Below, piece by piece: positions 1 to 5,947 of a stretch of 18,618 nucleotides of DNA (within the stretch, counting starts at the first letter, position 1; every line of letters begins with the position of its first letter). This DNA is from an uncultured Collinsella sp. (GTDB lineage: Bacteria > Actinomycetota > Coriobacteriia > Coriobacteriales > Coriobacteriaceae), in the NCBI GenBank assembly GCA_900546455.1, contig URCS01000038.1, positions 1-18,618 on the forward strand. Direction: 5' to 3'. Made by a program: the position numbers and the translations under genes. Under the pieces are notes generated by a model. It made no database searches. It saw only the letters and a list, made by a program, of their open reading frames with translations, and had not been told where the DNA came from.

Positions 1-598
1 CCTCGGCACGCTCGCGACGCACGGGGCTGTCGTCGCTTGCCTCGGTGAGCAGGCACAGGCGCTCGCTGCCCGCAGCGGCCAAGGCGTCTACCAAGCCGGC
101 GACCAGCTCACGGTTGTTAGATGTCACCAGATCGACACCGCCGTCGGCAACATCGCGGTCGAGCAGCACAACGGGCAGGCGCCCCGCTGCCGCGACGATC
201 GCCTCGTCATTGCCTCCGCAGGTGTTGACGACCAAGCCGTCCACGCCGGCATCGATAAGTCTGGTGAGCGACTCGGCCTCCTTGGCAGGGTCGTTGCCGC
301 TGATGGCCGTCATAAGCGAGCAACCGCGCGCGGCAGCGCTGGCGGAAAGCCCCTCGAGCATGGCGCTCGAGAACGGGTTGGCGATGTCGGCCAGGATCAC
401 GCCGATGAGATTGGTGCGCGAGCTGCGCAGGTTGCGCGCGGCGGCACGGGGACGGTAGCCGGTGCGCTCGATGACCTCGGCGATGCGGGCGCGAGTCTCC
501 TCGGTCATCTGCCCAGGGCGGTTGTTGAGGTAGCGCGAAACGGTAGCCGGGCTCACGCCCGCCTCGGCGGCAATGTCCTTGATTCTCATATGCGCCAT
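1..598 (-). CDS. LacI-family transcriptional repressor, C-terminus cut by window edge
   Basis: The reading frame is open from an ATG at 598 to the window edge (199 codons), so only the N-terminal part is present. Residues 4-50 are a classic LacI helix-turn-helix and hinge: MRIKDIAAEAGVSPATVSRY, followed by TGYRPRAAARNLRSSRTNLI. After that comes the start of a periplasmic-binding-protein-like ligand domain (IGVILADIANPFSSAMLEG, then DGLVVNT and LLDRDV). Such proteins repress carbohydrate-use genes until a sugar or sugar phosphate binds. GAGGGG lies 4 nt before the ATG at 598; a second in-frame ATG at 589 is the alternative start. The target genes are not visible here and the ligand cannot be inferred. 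The family call is very secure. Confidence 0.95.
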   Translation of the reverse strand, partial: MAHMRIKDIAAEAGVSPATVSRYLNNRPGQMTEETRARIAEVIERTGYRPRAAARNLRSSRTNLIGVILADIANPFSSAMLEGLSASAAARGCSLMTAISGNDPAKEAESLTRLIDAGVDGLVVNTCGGNDEAIVAAAGRLPVVLLDRDVADGGVDLVTSNNRELVAGLVDALAAAGSERLCLLTEASDDSPVRRERAE

Positions 599-663
599 AG
601 CGCCCCTCGTTTCCCAATGTCGGCAGTCTGAGCCATTTTAGGCATTTTTTAACATTCTCGGTT

Positions 664-697
664 GCAAAACGCTGTAGGTGAGCGGCATCGTTTTTGC
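664..697. promoter_or_regulatory. Possible operator upstream of the LacI-type gene
   Basis: GCAAAACG (664-671) and CGTTTTTGC (689-697) form an inverted pair separated by 17 nt in the 123-nt gap between the GntR stop and the LacI start. LacI-type repressors often bind palindromes with a central CG flanked by A/T, and many regulate themselves. The spacing is unusual for a single LacI site, so these could be two half sites or chance. No convincing -35/-10 pair is seen. Confidence 0.25.
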
Positions 698-721
698 GCC
701 TCGAGCAGATGCGATGATGGA

Positions 722-1411
722 CTAGACTGACGAGTCTTTAGGCAGCTCAAAGTAGTCGGGATGCAAGGCGATAACCGGGCCCTGCTCCTCGGGCATCAGA
801 TGCAAGTGCGTCTCTGCCAGATAGCTCGCCGTGTCGGTATCGCCCCTCTTAATGGCCTCGAGAATCCGGCGATGCTGCCGGCGAATCGGCTCCCAATCCA
901 GGTCCTGCGACACCATACGCAACCAGTTGTATCGCTCAAAATGCGTGTTGACGCTCTTCATCCAATCCCACAGCATGTGACGACCGGCAATCACGAAACA
1001 CGTCTCATGGAACAGGTTGTCCAGGTCAAAAAAACGACGCGTTTCGCTATGGTCGAGCGACTCGGACTCGGCAAGAATCTGCTCGAGCCGATGCTTTTGC
1101 TCGGGCGAGGCGGCCGAACAGCATTTAATAAGCACGCTTCTCTCGAGCTTCTCGCGCAAGAAACAGGCATTCTCGGCGTGTTCCATGCTGATCTTAGAGA
1201 CGTAGGTGCCGCTCTTGGGACGCGTTTCCACCAGCTCTTGCTCGCGCAGGCGCACAAAGGACTCGCGAATGGGCGTGCGCCCGATTCCCGTCTCCTTTTC
1301 CAGACCAATCGCCGAAAGGCGCGTGCCGGGCCTGAGCTCGGCATAGATGATCTTGGAGCGCAATGCGTTGTATGCCTGATCTTGCAGACTCTGATAATGC
1401 TGCTGTTCCAT
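722..1411 (-). CDS. GntR-family transcriptional regulator with FCD domain
   Basis: This 229-residue protein has an N-terminal winged helix of GntR type (residues about 8-75: YNALRSKIIYAELRPGTRLS, then GIGRTPIRESFVRL and VETRPKSGTYVS). The C-terminal all-helical FCD ligand domain spans about residues 80-215. The FCD acidic/histidine set that usually binds a metal and a carboxylate ligand is visible as FDLDNLFHE, RRQHRRILEAI and AETHLHL. Length is normal for the FadR/FCD subfamily. GAGGG sits 4 nt before the ATG. Members sense small organic acids and repress catabolic genes. No neighbouring catabolic operon identifies the ligand, and the gene stands alone between two other regulators on the same strand. 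Confidence 0.95.
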   Translation of the reverse strand: MEQQHYQSLQDQAYNALRSKIIYAELRPGTRLSAIGLEKETGIGRTPIRESFVRLREQELVETRPKSGTYVSKISMEHAENACFLREKLERSVLIKCCSAASPEQKHRLEQILAESESLDHSETRRFFDLDNLFHETCFVIAGRHMLWDWMKSVNTHFERYNWLRMVSQDLDWEPIRRQHRRILEAIKRGDTDTASYLAETHLHLMPEEQGPVIALHPDYFELPKDSSV

Positions 1412-1441
1412 AAAGCCCTCGGATAAACCCCTGCTTTGTCG

Positions 1442-1461
1442 AATATCACCTCAGTAATACT
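1442..1461. promoter_or_regulatory. Imperfect dyad upstream of the GntR gene
   Basis: AATATCAC (1442-1449) and GTAATACT (1454-1461) form an imperfect inverted repeat (6 of 8 positions) about 31 nt upstream of the GntR ATG. A GntR autoregulatory site would be expected in this position. The match is weak, so this is only a candidate. Confidence 0.25.
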
Positions 1462-1510
1462 ATCGCATCGGCACGTCGCAACCGGTCTTTTGGGGCGGGG
1501 CTCTTTTGGT

Positions 1511-2764
1511 CTATGAGTGCTCGTATTTCGTAGCGCGGCCTGTCCCCTGCTTTACAATTGCGCTTCGACCAATCAGCGATTCGAGCGCCGCCAACGTCCG
1601 CATGCGGCTCAGCCCCGTCTGTTTTTCAATCTCGCTTCGCGACATAATTCGCCCGCCCGACAAGGCCTTGAGAACCTGGACCTCTTCCTCGGACCCTTCA
1701 AAGGCATCGGTAACGGGCAATGTGACGGCCACCATACCGCCGCGAACATCAAAAATTGGTTGATTGATCGAATCGCGATAGGCACGTCTAATGCGCGCAA
1801 TTCCCGTACCAAATTTCTCGATGTAATCCAGCTTTAAGAAGGCCTCTGCAACGATGGGGTTTCTGAGCACGGATATCTGCCCATACAGGTATTGTTCCGT
1901 CGTCAAACCGGCGGGCAGCGATCCGGGGGAGGTCACAACGACACGATCATCGTACAGGGCAATTTGAACGTTCGCTCGAACGTCCCACGTCCGATGCACC
2001 AAAGCGTTTGCAACAGCTTCGCGGAATGCCTCAAGAGGAATTCGATCGGTTTGGACGCGCTCCATCCCTTCGATACGCTCATAACGGTAGTAGCGTGCAA
2101 ACATAGCCACCGCCCTGTCCGCCTGCTCAATTGCGGATACATTTGTCGCCGCCTCGCGATCCAAAATCACATCCTCGGTATCGCCAAAACGGACGCAGTC
2201 GATGCCTGGAAAATCATTCTTATCCGCTAAAATCGCCGCGGCATTGGTATAGCCATCCTTGCCGAGCAAGCGGAGCGTACGCATGATATCCGGCGTTAGC
2301 TCGGAAATGCCGAGGTGTTCAACACACTTATGCTCGAGCGTATGAAAACCCAAGTCCTGGCGAGCCGACGTGAGCGCGTCGAACGTTACGTTGCTGCCTT
2401 CGAGCGTCAGCCTGCCATACTCAAACCGGTCGACCTCCACCGTTGCCGAATCGTTTCGTCTGTAGGCCTTTCCCTTGCTTCGATAGGGTTTGTCCTGCCC
2501 CTCATAAACCGTAAGGATTACGATCCCGTGCTTCTCATCGGGCTCGAGCGTGTAACGGGGAGCGGGGTCCAAGCTGTCATTAATCATATTCTCGATGCGG
2601 AGACACTCTGCGACCGGATCTGCAAGGCCGACAACCACGCCCTCGTCATCAACGCCAAACTCAATCTTGCCCGTCCCATAGTTTGCATAGGCGCTCACCG
2701 TTTTAAGAAACGTCGGCGTAACGCTTTCCTTGTATTCGACTGTAGGGCTCTCTCTAACAACCAT
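1511..2764 (-). CDS. AlbA_2 (Schlafen-type) domain regulator with GHKL-like ATPase fold and winged helix
   Basis: The protein has 417 residues from the chosen start. Its N-terminus carries an AlbA_2 domain (VEYKESVTPTFLKTVSAYAN, then GTGKIEFGVDDEGVVVGL). A middle and C-terminal part resembles the HATPase_c_4 module (EAFREAVANALVHRTWDVRA, LRNPIVAEAFLKLDYIEKFG, GTGIARIRRAY). A final winged-helix-like segment follows (SRSEIEKQTGLSRMRTLAAL). Proteins of this build are often mislabelled RecG-like helicases but carry no helicase motifs and are usually treated as putative transcriptional regulators. An upstream ATG at 2791 would add nine residues, but GAGGGGG lies 8 nt before the ATG at 2764 while 2791 has no Shine-Dalgarno, so 2764 is preferred. 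A dense repeat array just upstream suggests autoregulation. The function is not known. Confidence 0.88.
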   Translation of the reverse strand: MVVRESPTVEYKESVTPTFLKTVSAYANYGTGKIEFGVDDEGVVVGLADPVAECLRIENMINDSLDPAPRYTLEPDEKHGIVILTVYEGQDKPYRSKGKAYRRNDSATVEVDRFEYGRLTLEGSNVTFDALTSARQDLGFHTLEHKCVEHLGISELTPDIMRTLRLLGKDGYTNAAAILADKNDFPGIDCVRFGDTEDVILDREAATNVSAIEQADRAVAMFARYYRYERIEGMERVQTDRIPLEAFREAVANALVHRTWDVRANVQIALYDDRVVVTSPGSLPAGLTTEQYLYGQISVLRNPIVAEAFLKLDYIEKFGTGIARIRRAYRDSINQPIFDVRGGMVAVTLPVTDAFEGSEEEVQVLKALSGGRIMSRSEIEKQTGLSRMRTLAALESLIGRSAIVKQGTGRATKYEHS

Positions 2765-2806
2765 ATGCACAACCCCCTCGTTTCGTACCATTCATAACCG
2801 TATTAT

Positions 2807-2945
2807 AAGACGAAAACCATTTGCGTATTGATTTATCCAAAACGCAAACGGTTTTCGTCTTGATTTGCGTACGGAATCAAGACGCGTAATTTCGCTTTCG
2901 TATGGCTCAATATCGGACGCAGACAGTTTTCGTCTGTCAATACGC
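2807..2945. promoter_or_regulatory. Operator-like repeat array upstream of the AlbA_2 regulator
   Basis: The unit ACGCAnACnGTTTTCGTCT occurs in plus orientation at 2842-2860 and 2917-2935 (17 of 19 identical). It occurs inverted at 2807-2826, pairing with 2842-2861 over 20 nt with one mismatch and a 15-nt spacer. The ACGCAAA core is at 2820-2826 (minus), 2842-2848 (plus) and 2864-2870 (minus), so centres are 22 bp apart with alternating orientation, about two helical turns. A further perfect dyad, CGTCTTGATT / AATCAAGACG (2856-2865 / 2875-2884), overlaps it. The region holds no supported gene and ends 43 nt before the regulator's start, so it fits an autoregulatory binding region. Confidence 0.6.
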
Positions 2946-2960
2946 CTGCAATCCAAACGA

Positions 2961-2996
2961 AAAGAGCCCCGAGCTCGTATGAACTCGGAGCTCTTT
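2961..2996 (-). terminator. Intrinsic terminator-like hairpin downstream of the ene-reductase gene
   Basis: The arms AAAGAGCCCCGAG (2961-2973) and CTCGGAGCTCTTT (2984-2996) pair with one mismatch around a 10-nt loop. Read on the minus strand the hairpin is followed by TTTTCGTTT, so it would end transcripts from the minus-strand ene-reductase gene before the AlbA_2 operator region. On the plus strand it is followed only by TTTG. Confidence 0.6.
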
Positions 2997-3082
2997 GTGC
3001 CGCACATCTATGAGAGGAGAAATTCGATGCGTACGGACGCTACTCCATGAAGCCGCCCTGGGATGGCGGCGACCTCGTCAAT

Positions 3083-3124
3083 GGGGTCAGGTTTACATGC
3101 ACCAAGTTGGTGCAAAGTAACCTG
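3083..3124. repeat. REP-like hairpin with GGGGTCAGGTTT start
   Basis: The segment begins GGGGTCAGGTTTAC and folds on itself: CAGG/CCTG, TTAC/GTAA and TGCACC/GGTGCA, with small bulges around a five-base loop. The centre TGCACCAAGTTGGTGCA (3098-3114) is a perfect palindrome. There is no T-run on either side, so it is not a simple terminator. The GGGGTCAGGT start resembles REP-type hairpins mobilised by Y1 (RAYT) transposases in other bacteria, but that link is inference. The surrounding 3000-3146 stretch holds no supported gene. Confidence 0.45.
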
Positions 3125-3146
3125 CCCTCACGCAACAAGGGGCCGG

Positions 3147-5096
3147 CTAGAGCTCGCAGGCCACTTTGTAGCCGTCGCCGATGGCGTCGCGGATGTTGCC
3201 GCACTTGTTGGCGTCGCCCAGCACGTGGGTGGTAACGCCGGCAGCTGCCAAGTCGTCGGCAAGCTTGGTGTTGGGGCGGTAACCCATCGCCAGCACCAAC
3301 GTATCGGCACCGGTGATGGTATGGATCTCGCCGTCCTTCTCGTAGCTGATAGTGTCCTCGGTGATCTCGGTCACCTTTGCCTCGGTCAGCACGTGAACGC
3401 CCTTGGAGAGCATGCGCGTGATGAGCACCGCGCGACCGGCACCGCCCTCGTTGGCGGCGAGCGTCTTGGTCATCTCGATGACGGTGACGTCGCGGTTGGC
3501 CGGCGACAGGTCGTTGACCAGCGGGGCCAGGTAGTCGGCCGTCTCGCAGCCAACGGTGCCGCCGCCCACGATGACGATCTTCTTGCCCGGGAAAGCCTTG
3601 CCACCCAGCAGGTCGTCGGCCGTCATAACCTGCTTAAAGCCCTGCATGAATGCCGGAGCGATGGGCTCGGCACCATAAGCCAGGACGACCTCGTAGCCCG
3701 CGTAGTCACGCTGAATGTCCTCGGCAGTAAGCTCGGTGCCAAATACGCACTTCACGCCCGCCTCAGCAAGACGGCGATACTGGTACTTGATCACGCGGGT
3801 GAGTTCCTGCTTTGCCGGCGGAACGGCCGCGATGCGCATCTCGCCACCCGGTGCGTCCTGCTTATCCACGAGCACCACGTTGTGGCCGCGCTTGGCGGAA
3901 ATGTAGGCAGCCTCCATGCCCGCAGGACCAGCGCCCACAACGAGCACGTTCTTGGCCTCGGCGGCAGGCTCGTAGCCAGCCTCGTCGCGCTCCACGTCCG
4001 GGTTGACGGTGCAGGAGATGCGCTTGCCGAACATGATGCCGTTCAGGCAGCGCAGGCAGCCGATGCAGGGGCGAATATCGTCGGCATTACCAGATGCGGC
4101 CTTATTGCAGAACTCGGCATCGCACAGATTGGCGCGGCCCATCATGCAAATGTCGGCAGCGCCGTCCTCGATCAGCTCCTCGGCAATCCAGGCCTCGTTG
4201 ATACGGCCGACGGTGGCGACGGGAATGTTGACGTGCTTTTTGATCTCGCGCGAGCAGGCGGCGTGCGAGGCCTGCTGGGTACCGGCGGCGGGAATCGCAG
4301 AGCCGCGCTTGATGGTGGTGCCGCCCGAGACATGAATCATGTCGACGCCGGCCTTCTCCAGGCGACGCGAGACGTAGATCATGTCGTTGAGGGTCAGACC
4401 GCCGTCGGTGTACTCATCGCCCGAGATGCGGACGTCGATGATAAAGTCCTTGCCGCAGCGCTCGCGAATCTCGGCGATGACCTCGAGCAGGAAGCGCATG
4501 CGGGCGTCGAGCGAGCCGCCGTACTCATCGGTGCGCTTGTTGTAGAGCGGGGTCAAAAAGCCGCCGAGCATACCGTGGGCGTGCGCGGCGTGGACCTCGA
4601 CGCCGTCGACGCCAGCCTTCTGCATACGCACGGCAGCGTCGCCAAACTGATGCGTGAGCTCGTGGATTTCATCGACCGTGATAGGACGCGGCGCCTCGCG
4701 GGCATAGGACGGGCCCACAAAGGACGGAGCGATCAGGCGCGGCGTGCCCGGAATGTTAAAGGCCATGTAGGCGGGGTGGAAGAGCTGCGGCATGATCTTG
4801 CAGCCGTACTCGTGGACGGCTGCGGCGAGCTTTTCCCAGCCGGGGATAAACGTGTCGTCGTAGCAGCACATGTCACCCGGCAGATAGGTATAGGTGGGCT
4901 CGACCGTCACGACCTCGGTGATGATGAGGCCCACGCCGCCCTTGGCACGAGCGCGGTAGTGATCGACCAGGTCGTCGGTCACATAGCCGTGGTCGGCCAG
5001 GTTGGTGGACACCGGCGGCATAAAGACACGGTTCTTGACCTCGGTCGTACCGACCTTGATGGGGCTAAAGAGCATCGGATAGGCGGAAGACTCCAT
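3147..5096 (-). CDS. Old-yellow-enzyme-type ene-reductase with 4Fe-4S cluster and FAD/NAD(P)H domain (2-enoate reductase / FadH family)
   Basis: The protein is 649 residues. Residues 8-340 form the FMN-binding TIM barrel (PMLFSPIKVGTTEVKNRVFM, the active-site HAAHAHG near 169-175, NKRTDEYGGS at 186-195, and the FMN-phosphate segment around GRINEAW to MMGRANL). Cluster cysteines are C344, C347, C350 and C362. A C-terminal two-dinucleotide-fold module has an FAD motif (VVGAGPAGMEAA, about 386-397) and an NAD(P)H motif (VIVGGGTVGCE). The family reduces activated C=C bonds of enoates, dienoyl-CoAs, bile acids or related compounds anaerobically; the substrate here cannot be told. AAAGGA lies 7 nt before the ATG at 5096. 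A longer frame starting at 5183 lacks a Shine-Dalgarno and would run through a dyad, so it is rejected. It appears to be a single-gene transcript. Confidence 0.93.
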   Translation of the reverse strand: MESSAYPMLFSPIKVGTTEVKNRVFMPPVSTNLADHGYVTDDLVDHYRARAKGGVGLIITEVVTVEPTYTYLPGDMCCYDDTFIPGWEKLAAAVHEYGCKIMPQLFHPAYMAFNIPGTPRLIAPSFVGPSYAREAPRPITVDEIHELTHQFGDAAVRMQKAGVDGVEVHAAHAHGMLGGFLTPLYNKRTDEYGGSLDARMRFLLEVIAEIRERCGKDFIIDVRISGDEYTDGGLTLNDMIYVSRRLEKAGVDMIHVSGGTTIKRGSAIPAAGTQQASHAACSREIKKHVNIPVATVGRINEAWIAEELIEDGAADICMMGRANLCDAEFCNKAASGNADDIRPCIGCLRCLNGIMFGKRISCTVNPDVERDEAGYEPAAEAKNVLVVGAGPAGMEAAYISAKRGHNVVLVDKQDAPGGEMRIAAVPPAKQELTRVIKYQYRRLAEAGVKCVFGTELTAEDIQRDYAGYEVVLAYGAEPIAPAFMQGFKQVMTADDLLGGKAFPGKKIVIVGGGTVGCETADYLAPLVNDLSPANRDVTVIEMTKTLAANEGGAGRAVLITRMLSKGVHVLTEAKVTEITEDTISYEKDGEIHTITGADTLVLAMGYRPNTKLADDLAAAGVTTHVLGDANKCGNIRDAIGDGYKVACEL

Positions 5097-5124
5097 ACAG
5101 GGTTCCTTTCGTTTAAGCCGCTCG

Positions 5125-5165
5125 GCGGCAGTTGCTAACACACCTATCGTATCAGCAACCGCCGC
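5125..5165. promoter_or_regulatory. Dyad just upstream of the ene-reductase gene
   Basis: GCGGCAGTTGCT (5125-5136) and AGCAACCGCCGC (5154-5165) are complementary over 12 bp, with one position that becomes a G-U pair in minus-strand RNA, around a 17-nt spacer. It lies 29-69 nt upstream of the start codon, the usual place for an operator or a leader hairpin. No regulator that would bind it is encoded next door. Confidence 0.4.
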
Positions 5166-5209
5166 ATTCGCACTCGCTCGCACTCTCCACCTTCAATCCC
5201 GACCCTCAC

Positions 5210-5280
5210 AAAAAAGTTGCGGTGGAATACGGAGTAGATAAGGCCTTTGACAGCCAAAACAGTCCGTATTCCACTGCAAC
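5210..5280 (-). terminator. Probable intrinsic terminator of kdpFABC (within repeat copy 1)
   Basis: Read on the minus strand, the 18-bp stem of repeat copy 1 is followed at once by six T residues (complement of 5210-5215). This is the arrangement of a rho-independent terminator, 65-135 nt past the kdpC stop. The loop is longer than usual for a terminator. Confidence 0.55.
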
Positions 5281-5284
5281 TGAT
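5211..5284. repeat. 74-nt dispersed hairpin repeat, copy 1
   Basis: This copy matches 13625-13698 at 72 of 74 positions in the same orientation. Its ends pair: GTTGCGGTGGAATACGGA (5217-5234) with TCCGTATTCCACTGCAAC (5263-5280), 18 bp including one G-U, around a 28-nt loop. It lies between the kdpC stop codon and the ene-reductase promoter region, so no gene is interrupted. Confidence 0.85.
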
Positions 5285-5344
5285 GGGCGGGGTGGAATTA
5301 AGGGCTCAGATAGTCAGTCATGCCCTCATCCGCCACTCCCTCAC

Positions 5345-5935
5345 CTACAGCGCGCCGTCCAGCATAAGGTTCACCTTGAGCACGTTGACTGTAGGCTCGC
5401 CGAAGACGCCCAGGAATCGGCCCTTGGTGCACTGGGCGATGATCTCGCGAACCTCGCCTTCGCTCTTGCCCGTGGCCTTCGCCAGGCGCGGTACCTGGTA
5501 CTCGGCGGCATCGGGGGAGATCTCGGGGTCGAGCCCTGAGCCAGAACACGTCACCAGGTCGACGGGCACAGCATCCATATCGGCATCGGGGTTGGCGGCG
5601 CGGATCTTCTTCACGCGCGCATCCACAAGCTGCCGATACTCCTCACTCGCCGGGGACAGGTTGGATGGGGCACCATACGCCATGAGCTCGCCATCTTCGC
5701 CTTCGAAAATTGACACGTTCTGGATGCGGCCCCACATGTGGTCCTCATCCTCGAAGTTCTGGCCGATGAGCTCGGAACCCACAACCTTGCCGTCGACCGT
5801 AATGAGCGAACCGTTCGCCTGATACGGGAACGCAACCTGGGCGATGCCGGTCACGACGAGCGTATAGCCCAGACCGCAGACAACGGTAAACAGCGCGAAC
5901 ACGCCAAGTGCGCGCGATGCGATACCTTTGAACAT
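5345..5935 (-). CDS. kdpC: Potassium-transporting ATPase subunit C (KdpC)
   Basis: The protein has 196 residues, the usual KdpC size. One N-terminal membrane helix (about residues 10-35, GVFALFTVVCGLGYTLVVTG) anchors an extracytoplasmic domain. The KdpC signature is intact: GSELIGQNF, then VTCSGSGLDPEISPDAAEYQVPRLA and the C-terminal VNVLKVNLML. KdpC stabilises the KdpA-KdpB complex and raises its affinity. The gene starts 12 nt after kdpB, with GGAGGT 4 nt before its ATG, so it is translated as part of the operon. It is the last gene of kdpFABC and is followed by a repeat that can act as terminator. Confidence 0.98.
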   Translation of the reverse strand: MFKGIASRALGVFALFTVVCGLGYTLVVTGIAQVAFPYQANGSLITVDGKVVGSELIGQNFEDEDHMWGRIQNVSIFEGEDGELMAYGAPSNLSPASEEYRQLVDARVKKIRAANPDADMDAVPVDLVTCSGSGLDPEISPDAAEYQVPRLAKATGKSEGEVREIIAQCTKGRFLGVFGEPTVNVLKVNLMLDGAL

Positions 5936-5947
5936 ACATACCTCCGT

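Noticed and set aside
207..617. Minus-strand open frame of 136 codons at the LacI gene
   Set aside because: It is out of frame with the LacI helix-turn-helix, which is read from 598 in another frame.
2792..3050. Small open frames on both strands in the repeat array upstream of the AlbA_2 gene
   Set aside because: They run through palindromes and a terminator and show no protein features. A seven-codon frame at 3027-3050 with a GAGGAG upstream was also considered (leader peptide or gene remnant), but nothing supports it.
3063..5138. Long plus-strand open frame (691 codons) opposite the ene-reductase gene
   Set aside because: It is antisense to a clear flavoenzyme. Its His/Asp/Gly/Arg-rich, motif-free composition is what the complement of GC-rich codons gives.
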